Shown: piece by piece, positions 45,501 through 56,528 of the stretch
Layout: each line of letters opens with the position of its first letter
Numbering within the stretch: position 1 is the first letter of the stretch
Assembly: GCA_022695795.1 (NCBI GenBank)
Contig: MU404138.1
Coordinates: 1-64,000 of the forward strand
Length of the DNA: 64,000 bases
Reading direction: 5' to 3'
Source: Biscogniauxia marginata
Taxonomy: Eukaryota; Ascomycota; Sordariomycetes; Xylariales; Xylariaceae
Notes under the pieces: generated by a model
What the model was told of the DNA's origin: nothing
Database searches by the model: none
Seen by the model: only the letters and a program-made list of their open reading frames with translations
Made by a program: the position numbers and the translations under genes

Positions 45501-46576
45501 CCCGCGAAATGAGTACGATGAAGAGATGTGGGCTGCGTGATACTGATGTGTATCCTGCTTCTGTGTCGCGCACCATGCAGGGAATGCTTCGAGCCGGAGT
45601 GTATTCGGAGAAGTTTCCACAGGGTCGTACGATGCCCCTAGCCGTCAAGCTGATCCTAGAGGACATTGACCAAATTCAGGAATGTGAACTGGGAATACTT
45701 CCACTAACATGTAAGTGAGGGCTTGCACATGGTCCGAACCGCTACTGGCCTACAAGTACTCGCAAGTCTTCTGCTAGATCGTGCCGAGACCTGTGGAGAA
45801 TTCCAGCTCAACCCTAACAGAAGGCTTGAAACTCGCATCAAGAACCCTAAAAAGGGTTGGAATTGGACGGAGGATGGAAATGGGTGCCAAGCTAGACCGC
45901 TCACTGGACTGTCTAGTTGTCCGTTGTAGGGTACGAGAGAATTGGATAACTCGGCGATCGGCTCGGAGATGGCTGGATCTTGACCAGTCGGCCTAATTGA
46001 GTTTTCTCTATCGAGAAAGAAGCCAGTATACAACAAGCGTCTAGAAACTAGACGTCGTATTCTAACTGGGCCTGTTCTCAAGGATAATATCAAAGCCCGT
46101 GGGCTGAAGTGTGAAGGTGGTGATGCTGGAGGATAAGCAGACGCGCGATTAGGTTGCATCCCGTATGGATACCCCGGTGCAGATTGAATGCGATGCACGC
46201 CATTGCGGTAGGCAGTGGTAAGTAATGCCAGGGGGGGTAGCCAAGCCCACCTGGATGAGATATGATGATGTTAGAGGTGGGCTAGACACTCTGATCACTC
46301 CTCAAGATAGTGCCGGCTCTGGAGCAATAAAAGCCACGAACCGTTGAGAACTCGAAATAGGAACTTCTCTAATCGGATGCTGGCTACCAATGGTGTGACG
46401 GGGGCGATCGCTGTGGGTTGCCTTTGGACGGAGATGTAAGTAACATGGAAGTGCGTCGATGTTGACTGCAGTGAAGATCTTCAGGTACGCCGGGGAGTTC
46501 GGGAAGAAACAGACAATACGACGGAGCAGATCTGAAGTATACGCCATATGGAGAAGCAAAGCCAAGTCGTCGCGTG

Positions 46577-46592
46577 CCCCCCCCCCCCCCCC
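46577..46592. repeat. C16 homopolymer
   Basis: Sixteen consecutive C residues; a likely site of length variation or sequencing error. Confidence 0.8.
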
Positions 46593-47714
46593 TCTTCGGC
46601 CATTGGGCTCAGGCTCATACATGTTAGACCAGCCGCGACGAGCAATTTCTTCCAGCCAGCTTCCCCTTACCATGGCCATGACGACGCCCCGACAGCAGAC
46701 CAAGGATGGCATTCGGTGAGATACGGTTGGCTGCAGGACAGTCTGGAGAACGCATGTGGAAGGAGGTGAATCCCTCGGCAGTGCGTCGCAATGTAGGCTG
46801 TCCAGGTAAGCTTCGGCAGAACAGATGCCCAGGCGTGATTCGTCTTTGCGGCTCGTGCCGCCCTATGCATACCTATGGAGTATGGAGTATGTAGTAGTAG
46901 GCACTGAGCTGGCCGCACACACGAGTCAGAAGGATCTTCAAACATGCCGGTGTAGACTCTAGCGAGCTGCGAGCCATTTGTTTCTTTGGCCGAGAATGAG
47001 GGGCGCAAATCGATGGCACGTTGCGCGAACAAGAAATAAGCATAACGGCCGATTATATTACACACACAGCTGTCATGTGCCTGCGACTTGACGACGGAGG
47101 AGTTGATTACCAGGTCAGACGGCACAATTGCAGGACGCCGAGAAGAATAAACGATGCGATGGCCAAGCCGAGAAGTAGCCAAGTAGCCAAGCAGCCCGAC
47201 AGCCGGGCTAACAGGTGACAGTCCCCGCTTGGCAGGATATGCAATACCGGGGGGCTGGAACGCCATTAGTGCCGCGCTATAGCGATGTGCCCCCATTGTA
47301 TGTTGGCATACGCATCTATTCCTCTGAAGTGGGGTGGCATTCGAAATTAATTGTGCAGAGATGAATGATCTTGTGCAAGGTTCTCACGTTTTTTACAGTT
47401 GCTTATCCATCTCTGGATCGTGGTTGATCGAATATCCTTGGCGCGATCTTGGCGCTGGTTGGTCCGTGCCTGGCGAGCCTGCCAGCACGGCAAGAAGGTT
47501 TCTGGGGGGGCTTGGCTTGCCGCTGATGCAATGTCTAGGGGTGGTGGTGTTGGGAGGGGGGAAAGTAGGCCCCTCCCTTGCTGTTCCCTGCCACCTGCCT
47601 CCCACCTTTGCCGTTTATCTACTAGTCCAAGGTGCTATACATAATTAGTAGTTACTATAAACCTGCATGTATCGAGGGATCGCTGTAGTTAGCACACTAC
47701 TTACATACGAGCCT

Positions 47715-47875
47715 TTAATATTATATAAATTTAATAAAATAAAATAATAATTAAATATTTATTATAAATCTTTTCATTTTATATAATAAATTATAAAAAG
47801 ATAAACGTAGCTTTTTTTAAAATTAATTAATATATTTTTATAATAAATAATGTATATATATATATTAATATAAAG
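47715..47875. repeat. Short AT-rich RIP-like patch
   Basis: About 160 bp of almost pure A/T (AATAAAATAAAATAATAATT-type texture) with sharp borders in GC-normal DNA. It is probably a transposon remnant. No coding ghost is readable. Confidence 0.5.
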
Positions 47876-48587
47876 GCGGTGATTGTACTACGCTAACTGC
47901 ATTGAATACCGTATACACTAGTAGCAAATTATGTAACTGGCTTTTGTCTTTCTGCTTTTGTCCATAACCCCGCAATCTGTTCGGTTGTATTTCGCAGGAC
48001 CAGAAAATAATTCGAGAAACCCGGAATTGCACGTCCAATTGGACTTGATCAATTTTTTCTCTCGGTTTGCAGCAGATACCGACCGGTATCGTCACTGGTA
48101 GAACACCGCCCCCATGGAAACCATTCCAACGTTTCTGTGTTCATGAGCTGCCAGAGCCACTACGTACCTAATCCTACTTGTATATTTCTCTTACGGCTGA
48201 CTGATTGGTCCGTCGGGCTCGAGTAGACTTTTGCCTACCTAAACCTTCCATCTATTTGGCTGCCGCTGCTGACGACGTCTACGCCTTAAAGTTGTTCTTT
48301 TATTTATTTATTTTCTTTGTTGCAGGCTTGCGACATCTGCGAGAGCAGCTCTTATTTCGTCCTGTCGCTTCGTTTGGTTTCACTCCCCTGTCCCAGATGC
48401 ATGCACGATAGATATCCAATGCAGAGCGCGTCGTTGTATTCCAATACCGTCGCAGCGCCACGCTATAGTCCTTGTCTGAAGCAACCCTCAACTCACGTAT
48501 ACAACTCTTCATCAGCACACCTCCTACGCCCATCTCCATACCTATACAGATATATATACATACACTTAGGTCGCCGAACGCCCGCCG

Positions 48588-48619
48588 CCACCACCACCAC
48601 CACCACCACCATCACCACC
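48588..48619. repeat. CAC trinucleotide microsatellite
   Basis: Ten to eleven CCA/CAC units with one CAT interruption, about 900 bases upstream of acuK. Frames through it give poly-His and are not genes. Confidence 0.85.
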
Positions 48620-49515
48620 ATTATCTCCCCCACGAGGCTCCAGGCCAGTTATCCGAATCGCCGATAGCACCCATTCGCACCAGCACCCAATGCGAACTGC
48701 TTCAGACGTCGCGGGTAGCTGCAGGAGCATCGACCATCCCGCATACCATCCTAGTCAAACTCCCCAGTGCCTTATCCGTCGCCGCGTGACTCCATGATAG
48801 AGGGAGAACGAACACCTGCGCTTCCGCGTTACCGGCCCGTCCTTGTCCCTCTTGCAGAAGGAAAACACCCCCGCGATCTGTGCGAACGCAGCGGATAGAG
48901 CCGCTCGTTGAGACCCAGCGAGCCCAGTCCTCGTTGCACAAGGAACGCCTCCTTAGCACGGGGAAGCTGCCCATTGGAGTCTGGCTTGCCAGACCACCTT
49001 TGAATACGAGCGTCCTCCTGTCGCTGTGCTGTGCTCGTACCGTACTTACCATCTTCTCGCCCACGATCTCCTGGATTACCGGCCCAGAGAGGCCGGTTAC
49101 ACTGCGGGAGCGCACAGCGTCGTTGCGCGCAAGGTCTACGTCTCACGTACGCGCTAAGTAGAGCTTGCTGCTCTTCTCCCAACTCTGCTATCCAGCTCTT
49201 GGCAACACCATTGGCTTGCATACTTCTGGAAGATCATTGGTACCGGCCCACGATCCAGACCCTAGCATCAGCAGTTCATAATTGACTGTACACCGGTTGG
49301 ACGAGTCCATTGGTATTGGGGATTAGTCAACCTGGGGGTTGGAATTGGCCTCCCCCCCTGGCCCTGACCGTGACACTCCTGCAGGAGTTCGCAAGCTACG
49401 CACTTTTCCAAGGAAGTGTGGTTGCGCGAAAGTAGGGCCAGGGCCTGCCTTGCAGTTGGCCTCCGTGACGCTTAGATATCTTTCTGGTAGCGGGTCTATA
49501 TAAAACTAAGGCAAG

Positions 49516-51823
49516 ATGCCAGAGGACGCTGAGGCAAACGGGACAGAGGTCTCAGACGCCATGTCTGAGAATGAGAACGAGTACGACGACCCGGACCACG
49601 CCATCAAGGACGAAGACGATAGAATGGCAGACCAAACCACGTCGCCCGAGCCCGCCACAGAAAACGCTGGAGAGACTAAGAAAAAGTATGATCCTAAAGA
49701 CCCCCATCGCCCCCGGCGAAAGAAGGCGAGACGTGCCTGTTTTGCCTGCCAGCGGGCACATCTGACGTGCGGTAAGTCTCAGCCTCTACGTTTAATTGCC
49801 GAATCTCCAATTTCAGCCTCTATGTATTATCCCCCACGATCGACCCCCACGAATTCAATCCTCACCCAGGATCCTTGCTGTCATACATTTTTAAGCTATA
49901 GAGATTACGCGCGCATCCGCTAAACTAGCAGCATAGGAGACGAGCGACCGTGTCAACGCTGCATCAAGCGTGGCCTTGCCGACGCTTGCCAGGACGGAGT
50001 ACGCAAGAAGGCCAAGTACCTACACGACGCTCCCGCAGAGGCCTTGAGACCGGTACTGGGGCCGACTTATAACCCGAATGCGGCGGCGTCGGAAGGGACA
50101 AATGGCCGGCATCCTTCCAATGGGTCTTCTGAAGCTGCGACGTATTATCCGCAAGCTACCAGTGCGCCGACTTACCCGATTTTTGCCGGCGCCGCACAGG
50201 GTCAGGTGACAGCGTTGTCCGAAGGAATGCCTTTCGGCAGCCAGCAGTCTCCTGTCACCCCCGGGTTCCAACCACCTAGCAACTCTAGCAATGGACAAAT
50301 GGGTGCCATTTCGGTTCCTCAAGTGTCTGGAGAAATGTCGAACGACTTTTCCACGGCGCTGTTTGACCCAAGCAATCCTGCGATATTCAACTTTAACCTG
50401 GAAGGCCTAAACTTTGGGAATCATTATGGTGCACTCGAATTCGGAATGCTAGGCCATATGTCTTCAGGTGCTGCAGAAACACCACCTCGAGAGGCCACAG
50501 CACACAATAACGGTGGCGATGTCAGTTACGGCCCTTCGCCCATGTTTTCCAACGGGACTAGCCAGTACAACCAGCTTTACGACCAAGGCATGGTTGAAAA
50601 CTTCATGAATATAGACCACAATAACCATACGTATCCACAAGGCAACCTCCAACATGGTTTACCTCACGCATATGCCATAGCAGCCGCTGGTCCGACTCCG
50701 ACCAGCTTGGCTAGTCCGGGGGCAGACAACACGGCAAGCCCACAGCCGACAACCTACGGGTTTGAAAAGTCACCAACGGCTGGGACTTATACTCCTGCCA
50801 GTTCGCAATCGATTGCTCAGCCTAATAGGGCAAAACCAAATCCTCCAAACGTGAATACAAAGCTCGTACCTACGTCCATATTAGGAAAACGACATCGCGA
50901 CCCATCCTCGATATACGAGACGGTCAAAGAACCGTACCCATATCTTACAGGCTTTCATAATTTGATCGATTTTGTTCAGCGCAGATTCTCACCCAGCAAG
51001 ACTCTGCGCATAGCGCAATCGCTTGCAAGCATCCGGCCGTCCTTTATTGCGTGTACAAGGCATCTCAACCGACAAGACCTGATCTTCATGGAGAAATGTT
51101 TGCAGCGCACTTTGTTCGAGTACGAGGATTTTATGGGACATTGCTCGGCACCAACGATTGTCTGCCGCAGAACGGGAGAAGTAGCCGCCGTGAACAAAGA
51201 ATTTATTGCCTTGACTGGATGGTCGAAGAACATACTGCTGGGCAAGGATCCCAACATGAATGTCAATGCCGGTCGGTCGGGATCCGAGTCGGGCAGCCTA
51301 AGTAGCTCGAGCAAACCGGAATTCTCAACGCCACGGCTCAAGACTCTACAGCCCGATACAGGCAAATCGTCGGAAGGGCAAATCCAGCCCGTCTTCATTG
51401 CTGAATTTATGGACGATGACAGCGTTATTCAGTTCTACGAGGACTTCGCCCAACTTGCATTCGGAGACAGTCGTGGGCACGTGACGAGGAAGTGCCGTCT
51501 ACTCAAGTACCGGACCAAAGAGATGAATGAGAGCTTAGCCAACGACGAATCGCCCCGGAGGGATAAACGCAGTAGCATTCTCAGCAACAGGGTGACCAAA
51601 ATAGACGGGGAACACGGCATTTCAAAGCTTGAGAAGGACGGCAGGATCGATTGCACATTTTGTTGGACCATTAAGCGCGACGTATTTGATATCCCAATGT
51701 TAATCGTCATGAACGTGAGTTACTCTGCTTCCTACCCTAAGTATTGAGTGATACGGCGTGCTGACCGAACCCATCTAGTTTTTACCCTGTTACTACCGCA
51801 ATCAGGGCCAACTCGCCGTGTAA
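49516..51823 (+). CDS. acuK: Zn2Cys6 gluconeogenesis regulator, AcuK/Ert1 family
   Basis: A nuclear binuclear-zinc activator of gluconeogenic and respiratory genes during growth on acetate, fatty acids or ethanol. The exons are 49516-49771, 49937-51714 and 51779-51823 (692 aa, in phase). An acidic N terminus leads into [20 protein letters not shown]. The zinc cluster has Cys 75, 78, 85, 91, 94 and 103 with C-x2-C-x6-C-x5-C-x2-C-x8-C spacing; intron 1 falls immediately after Cys85. The linker [13 protein letters not shown] is diagnostic of the family. A long Asn/Ser/Pro-rich middle and [14 protein letters not shown] follow. A PAS-like domain reads [19 protein letters not shown]. The C terminus ends [20 protein letters not shown] and then, in the small last exon, [14 protein letters not shown]. 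AcuM is the closest alternative, but the [11 protein letters not shown] stretch favours AcuK. Confidence 0.93.
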
Positions 51824-52326
51824 ATGATGCGGGCGAGTCTGGCACCATCTCTGTTTATAGATACCAACGAATCCCCCGTACATGGCTTTGGTATACGGGG
51901 TTCATAGAGCATGGGTTGGCGGCGTTCTGGGCGGGCCCACATGTTTGGGGGGCCCTTCTCCCTTTTCATGGGAGTCGGTCATTAGTAGTGTATTTCCGAA
52001 GTTTCCATATTATAGAGTCGTGGCATAGAACACGGAGTACACATTAGCCGCATAAGTCGGGAATTGATGCGATTTCGAAAGCAGAAAGGAAAATTTCCAC
52101 GTAGCTCTGACTGACGTCTTCTAGAAATTCTATGTCTTAAATCCAAGCACCTGGACGCCTGCACCACGTTCTAGCATTATTGTGCGCCCCCCCCTCTCTC
52201 TAGCTAACCAAACAAACCATAGCTGAATCAGCTATGCATGCTTGGGATAGAAAACTCAGGGCCAAGGTCAACGTATCCCTTATCTTTACCCCCTGGGCTT
52301 ATAATCCCCACCCGCCTGCGTTCACC
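51824..52326. other. Intergenic between acuK and riboflavin kinase
   Basis: The convergent 3' ends of two genes. A CT-rich run is present near 52185. No gene seen. Confidence 0.5.
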
Positions 52327-53025
52327 TCATTCCCTGACAAGCCAGCTCGCGTCCAGCGTCCCCCTTGTGACCGACGCGCCTGCGCCCTCGCCCTCCTCGA
52401 CCACGACGCCCTCGCGCGGGGTCCAGGCCTCGCGCGCGAGGCTGCGCCGCGCCACCTCGCAGTCGATGTTGATGTCGGCGACGAGGGCGTCGAGGCCGTC
52501 GTAGTCGCGCTCCTCGCGCACGAAGCCGAGCAAGAGGAGGCGGACGGGGGCGCCGTAGAAGTCGGCGGCGAACCTGTGGAGGACGTGCACCTCGGCGGAG
52601 CGCACGGCGTTCTTGTAGAAGGGGTTGTACCCGATGGACATGACCATGGGGTAGATGCGGAACTTGTTGTCGTCGGATGGGGAAGAAGAAGAAGAAGAGG
52701 AGGAGGAGGAGGAGGAGGGGTTATGATTGTTGTCGGGGTGCGAGACGGGAAGCGCGAGAGACGCCCACCCGAAGTACACGCCCGAGCGCGCCGTCGCGAT
52801 CCACGGCGTCGACGACGCGTCGACGGGCAGGTTCGCCGTCGGGATCCCGAGCTCCTTCGAGCCCCGCCCGAAGCCGGATATCACGGCCCCTTCCATGCGC
52901 AGGGGGAAGGGGGGCTCGGGACCCGCGTCCGGGTAGAGGATTCGCGGGCGCTCCGAAGAAGTGGTGGAGGAGGAGGAAGAAGAGGGGGCCGTGGAGGGGG
53001 CCGTGGAAGTCGTCGTTGTTGACAT
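52327..53025 (-). CDS. FMN1: Riboflavin kinase
   Basis: ATP:riboflavin 5'-phosphotransferase, which makes FMN from riboflavin. It is a single exon of 232 aa. The flavokinase fold is clear: FPLRMEGAVISGFGRGSKELGIPTANLP with the conserved PTAN box that binds Mg-ATP, ARSGVYFGWASL, YPMVMSIGYNPFYKN, SAEVHVLHRFAADFYGAPVRLLLLGFVREE and the closing FDGLDALVADINIDCEVA-like helix (here YDGLDALVADIN). Two unusual features are a Ser/Thr-only N terminus of about 22 residues and a poly-Ser insertion of 12 or more residues (NPSSSS...PSDDN) in the loop after SLALPVSHPD, coded by a GGA/AGA-type repeat at 52680-52720. The core residues are otherwise unbroken. Confidence 0.94.
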   Translation of the reverse strand: MSTTTTSTAPSTAPSSSSSSTTSSERPRILYPDAGPEPPFPLRMEGAVISGFGRGSKELGIPTANLPVDASSTPWIATARSGVYFGWASLALPVSHPDNNHNPSSSSSSSSSSSSPSDDNKFRIYPMVMSIGYNPFYKNAVRSAEVHVLHRFAADFYGAPVRLLLLGFVREERDYDGLDALVADINIDCEVARRSLAREAWTPREGVVVEEGEGAGASVTRGTLDASWLVRE

Positions 53026-55418
53026 TGGTTCTTCGGGGGGGATACGAAAAAGGTAACCTAAAGCTCGTCTTGGGGGGGCGAAGTCGGTTTGTTTTAGGTA
53101 AGAAAGAATACCTTGATGGCACTAGGGAACGCAGGAGAACGAGGACGAGGAGATGGGGGGGTTACGCAGGGTGCCCGCGCGGGTAGGGTCGACGTTTCTT
53201 TGTGGTGGCTTGCGCTTTTTGTCCCGATAGTCTCGTGTTTCTTTAGTGTATGGGGGGTTCGATCGTGTTACTGAATTGAGGGAGTTGCTGTGCGGTACGA
53301 GGCGAACGTTTCGGAGATGGATTGGTGGTACGGTGGGAGGATTGCGATAGGTATTTCTGCCCGTCGGGGTTTTCTTTTTCTTTTCGTTTTATTCTCTTAG
53401 CTTGATGCACGATGTTGCGATAAGACGGATGTAAGCAGATCACACTTACATATGTAGCTGATAGATGATATGGAGATAGGTAAGTAAGCGCTAAGGTATG
53501 TCGCGAAGTTGTGGTGTGGTGTAGTGGTGCTGGTGAGAAATATTGATATGTGATGATGGGGCGGGAGAAATGATGCGCAACGCGGGGCTCGGCTGATGTA
53601 ACTTCGAGTTTCGTCAAGCTTCCATTTCCAAACTCGTAGGCTTGCTGGGTCCGGCTCGGTTCCTCCCTTTTAATTCCCCAATAAATCCGAGATAACGCAC
53701 CTGGCCCACTAAAAATACAGACATCGGCAGACATACGCAGGTACCTCAGCTCATTATTGTTGATCCTCTGACGACAACGAATTACGTGCATCTACGTTAG
53801 ATCAGGTACCTACCTACCAGCCTAGCTACATTGATATAACAGGAATAGAACGTATGATACGTAAAAAAAGTATAAAGTTTAAGTTTAAATAATTGATAAA
53901 CAAGCACTAAGTATGGGGGCCGTTGTGATTTATACAAGTTACATACTGCACTATATATATATATATATATATATACATACCTAGGTAGGTATGCATACAT
54001 TTACACTTCACTCAGGTCAGCCCTGTTCATGTTTCACCTAATTCCATTGGCTCAAGACGTTAGATGTAGTATTAATGTCAATTATAGAAAGGACAACTAT
54101 AACGTCAATTTGAAACGAGGATATTTACTGCATAGTCGTAAATCGTCTCTCTCGATCGAACCAAGATTTGTATTTTGTGTTCTTTATTCTCGGCACAACT
54201 CACTACCTAGGTACTCTACATAGAGAAATAATACGGATTCGGAGAACTGCTTCTCTCTAATTGGTCAAAACGGACAGTGTGCATAATATCTATACAGTAC
54301 GTGGGTAAGGGTTTCGCTCCATCTCTCTATGCTTAGCTTCGTCGGAAGGGCCAATGCGTAGAGTTTCTATAGAATGCGGATAACATTAAGCATACAGTCT
54401 ACCTTCTGCTATCTCCGATAGTTTTACCATAGATCCCGTCCACCGTAGAAATTTCGTCAATTTTGATGCTCACTTCGTATGGGTATGAAGTGAAAATTTG
54501 ATGGATCGGATGAAGCGATTGAAGTTAATACACCCAAATACTGAAGTTAACATCTTGACAAGCTTGAGTGAGAGCACACACCATCAGCGTACTGAGTGAA
54601 TGTCGGCGTCGTGTGCTTATATGGTTCACATTTTGACCTATTAGTACCGATATTGTTCGAGGTCATCCAAACTCAGCCATGATAGTTGACGATATGCCCT
54701 TTTCCGCATTCCAGAGGTCTGAGAACACTGGCAAGCCTTTACTATAATGGAAATGGGAATATTCAAAAAATCGTATTATTTTCAGGAAGCCTGGTGCAGT
54801 ATTGAAGTTATGCTCGCTAAACTCGCACCTTTTCGAAACCTCCATTGGCTAAGAACCTCCTTCAACACCATCTATCTCTATATTTACCCCTTTAATCGTC
54901 CAATTTCAAACTTCAATATGGCAAGCCTCTTGGGTTAAAGTTCAATGTCTAACACAACTTGTCACCCTTCTTGAAGCTTCTTGTCAACATGTTCAACGGT
55001 ATCTCCGACTCTATTCATTTCCTACGCAGTACTGTGTTGCTATAAGCTTCAGGTTACTAGAAACTTACACAGAGCACCTAACTCCGAAGGGGAAGAAAAT
55101 ATTATTTAATGTACCTATTAATTCCTTCGAAGCTTGGAAGACACACCTCTCCATCCATTTCTTTTCCTTACCCACACATAACGAGTTCTTCTGTCCTGAG
55201 CTTTCTGTTGTCCTGAGCTATAGTCATCTGAGAAACTACTCACCGTACCCATTTCCTCATTATTCCACCCCTAATGAGATATTGAAGATCCTTCGATTCC
55301 TCGATATCATATACTATTGCACCCCATTCCTATCTCCCGACACGAGCTACCGTCAGCTCCCCTTACTAACCCAACTTGAATACCACCTAGCTTCAATAGC
55401 ACATAATCTACATCAAAT
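53026..55418. other. Intergenic, no gene recognised
   Basis: The riboflavin kinase 5' region, and further right the upstream region of the gene at 55419. Frames such as minus 53243-53791 lack any domain. Contains a TA microsatellite. Confidence 0.5.
53952..53975. repeat. TA dinucleotide microsatellite
   Basis: About twelve TA units, followed by CATACCTAGGTAGGTATG, a near-perfect palindrome. Confidence 0.85.
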
Positions 55419-56528
55419 ATGGCTCCATCATCCACCCCTTGGCTTTCGGGTTCACCTAGCAAGCGACATTACAGCCAGTATGTCCAGAAGCCCCGGAGAC
55501 AACTTAAGTGGGAGGTTGGGGACATCGCCTTCCTACGAGACGCCAACGAGTTCAACGCCGAGGACCACGACAATCTCATCGGCACGAACTACCTCCACAT
55601 CAGCGCCACCTGCCACCCCGTCATTATTCTGGGCCGGTCCGCTGACTACGGCCATTACCTCGTCACCACCATCTCGGCGTACAGCTCGGGTCCCGGGAAC
55701 AACTACCTGCCGCCCTGGGAGCAGGCGTGCCACAGCTTCAAGCCAGTAGACGGCTTCCGAGCCTTTGAGGGCTCTGCCCGCCCCAGCAGCAGCCATCGTC
55801 CGTATCTGCGCCTTGCCGACGGCATGTCCTGCCCCAAGATACGGACTTCCTGGGTTTATATTCACCATGTATCCATCGTACCCGCTAGGACGCTCAAGAT
55901 CTTCGACAAGGCCCCCCGCCAACTGCGCATGACTCCCGAGAGTCTCGCAGACCTCCTGGATCACATGCAGGCTAAGAGCAGGAAATTCCGCACTGAAATA
56001 AGCGATCCCAGGCTCAGGGCTAGCAGCCACGAGCTTAGCGACGCTGACCACACCAACAGCCGCAGCAACAATACGCCAAAGCAAGTCCAGTCGGTTACCC
56101 GACAACCCTGGAGAAAGCCTGTCAATTGGACACCTGCATCAGCACCAAAGGTATCGGGAATGCCCACACCCCCAAGCTCCTGCCCATCATCACCGGACAT
56201 AGTCAAGAGCCAGCCGAGGAAATTGGCAAGTGCTCCCAAGTTGCCTACACCACCACCAAGTCCCCAGGCACCGGTGCCCTGTAAACCTGCTCCAACCTGC
56301 ACAGAAAATGCACCAAATTCAAGTGCTCACCCCCATACCAACGAAAATGCCGGCGTCCCATCCTGGCCCAAGCCCCTGTGGAGCACCATTGCTGCCAGCG
56401 GACTCGCAGCGGCCAAGACCTCGCCCGCTGATCCCGTGTCTATCCCCGTCACTCCCAGGGGTCAACAGCAGCAGCAGAAGCAGAAGCAACACAGGGCCCT
56501 GCCACGACAGATACCAGTATGTGCCTAA
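55419..56528 (+). CDS. Hypothetical fungal protein with Pro-rich C-terminal half
   Basis: An intronless 369-aa protein; I recognise no named family. The first 170 residues look folded (YVQKPRRQLKWEVGDIAFLRD, YLHISATCHPVIILGRSADYGHYLVTTISAY, IRTSWVYIHHVSIVP), with alternating hydrophobic strands like a small beta-barrel. The rest is low-complexity: Pro/Ser-rich with repeated PTPPSSCPSSP and PTPPPSPQAPVP motifs and a final QQQQQKQKQ run. SH3-binding-like PxxP motifs suggest a scaffold role, but this is speculation. The coding frame is clear because the competing frames show the complementary bias. Confidence 0.75.
   Translation: MAPSSTPWLSGSPSKRHYSQYVQKPRRQLKWEVGDIAFLRDANEFNAEDHDNLIGTNYLHISATCHPVIILGRSADYGHYLVTTISAYSSGPGNNYLPPWEQACHSFKPVDGFRAFEGSARPSSSHRPYLRLADGMSCPKIRTSWVYIHHVSIVPARTLKIFDKAPRQLRMTPESLADLLDHMQAKSRKFRTEISDPRLRASSHELSDADHTNSRSNNTPKQVQSVTRQPWRKPVNWTPASAPKVSGMPTPPSSCPSSPDIVKSQPRKLASAPKLPTPPPSPQAPVPCKPAPTCTENAPNSSAHPHTNENAGVPSWPKPLWSTIAASGLAAAKTSPADPVSIPVTPRGQQQQQKQKQHRALPRQIPVCA

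Larger units (their letters stand above)
42480..49515. other. 7 kb stretch without recognisable genes
   Basis: Frames here are short or composition-driven. The most protein-like is plus 45509-45718 (TDVYPASVSRTMQGMLRAG...). The longest, minus 46667-47296 (209 codons), has no domain and random-looking composition. The region holds a C16 run, an AT-rich patch (47715-47875) and a CAC repeat. The final 1.3 kb upstream of acuK may be its promoter and long 5' leader. Confidence 0.5.

Noticed and set aside
46667..47296. 209-codon minus-strand open frame
   Set aside because: No domain, signal or biased codon use. Overlapping frames on both strands are equally open, so it looks like chance.
52234..53022. 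Plus-strand open frames across 52.2-53.0 kb
   Set aside because: Shadows of riboflavin kinase caused by high GC; Arg/Gly-rich with no fold.
53243..53791. 182-codon minus-strand frame
   Set aside because: No domain or conserved-looking segment; composition reflects intergenic sequence.
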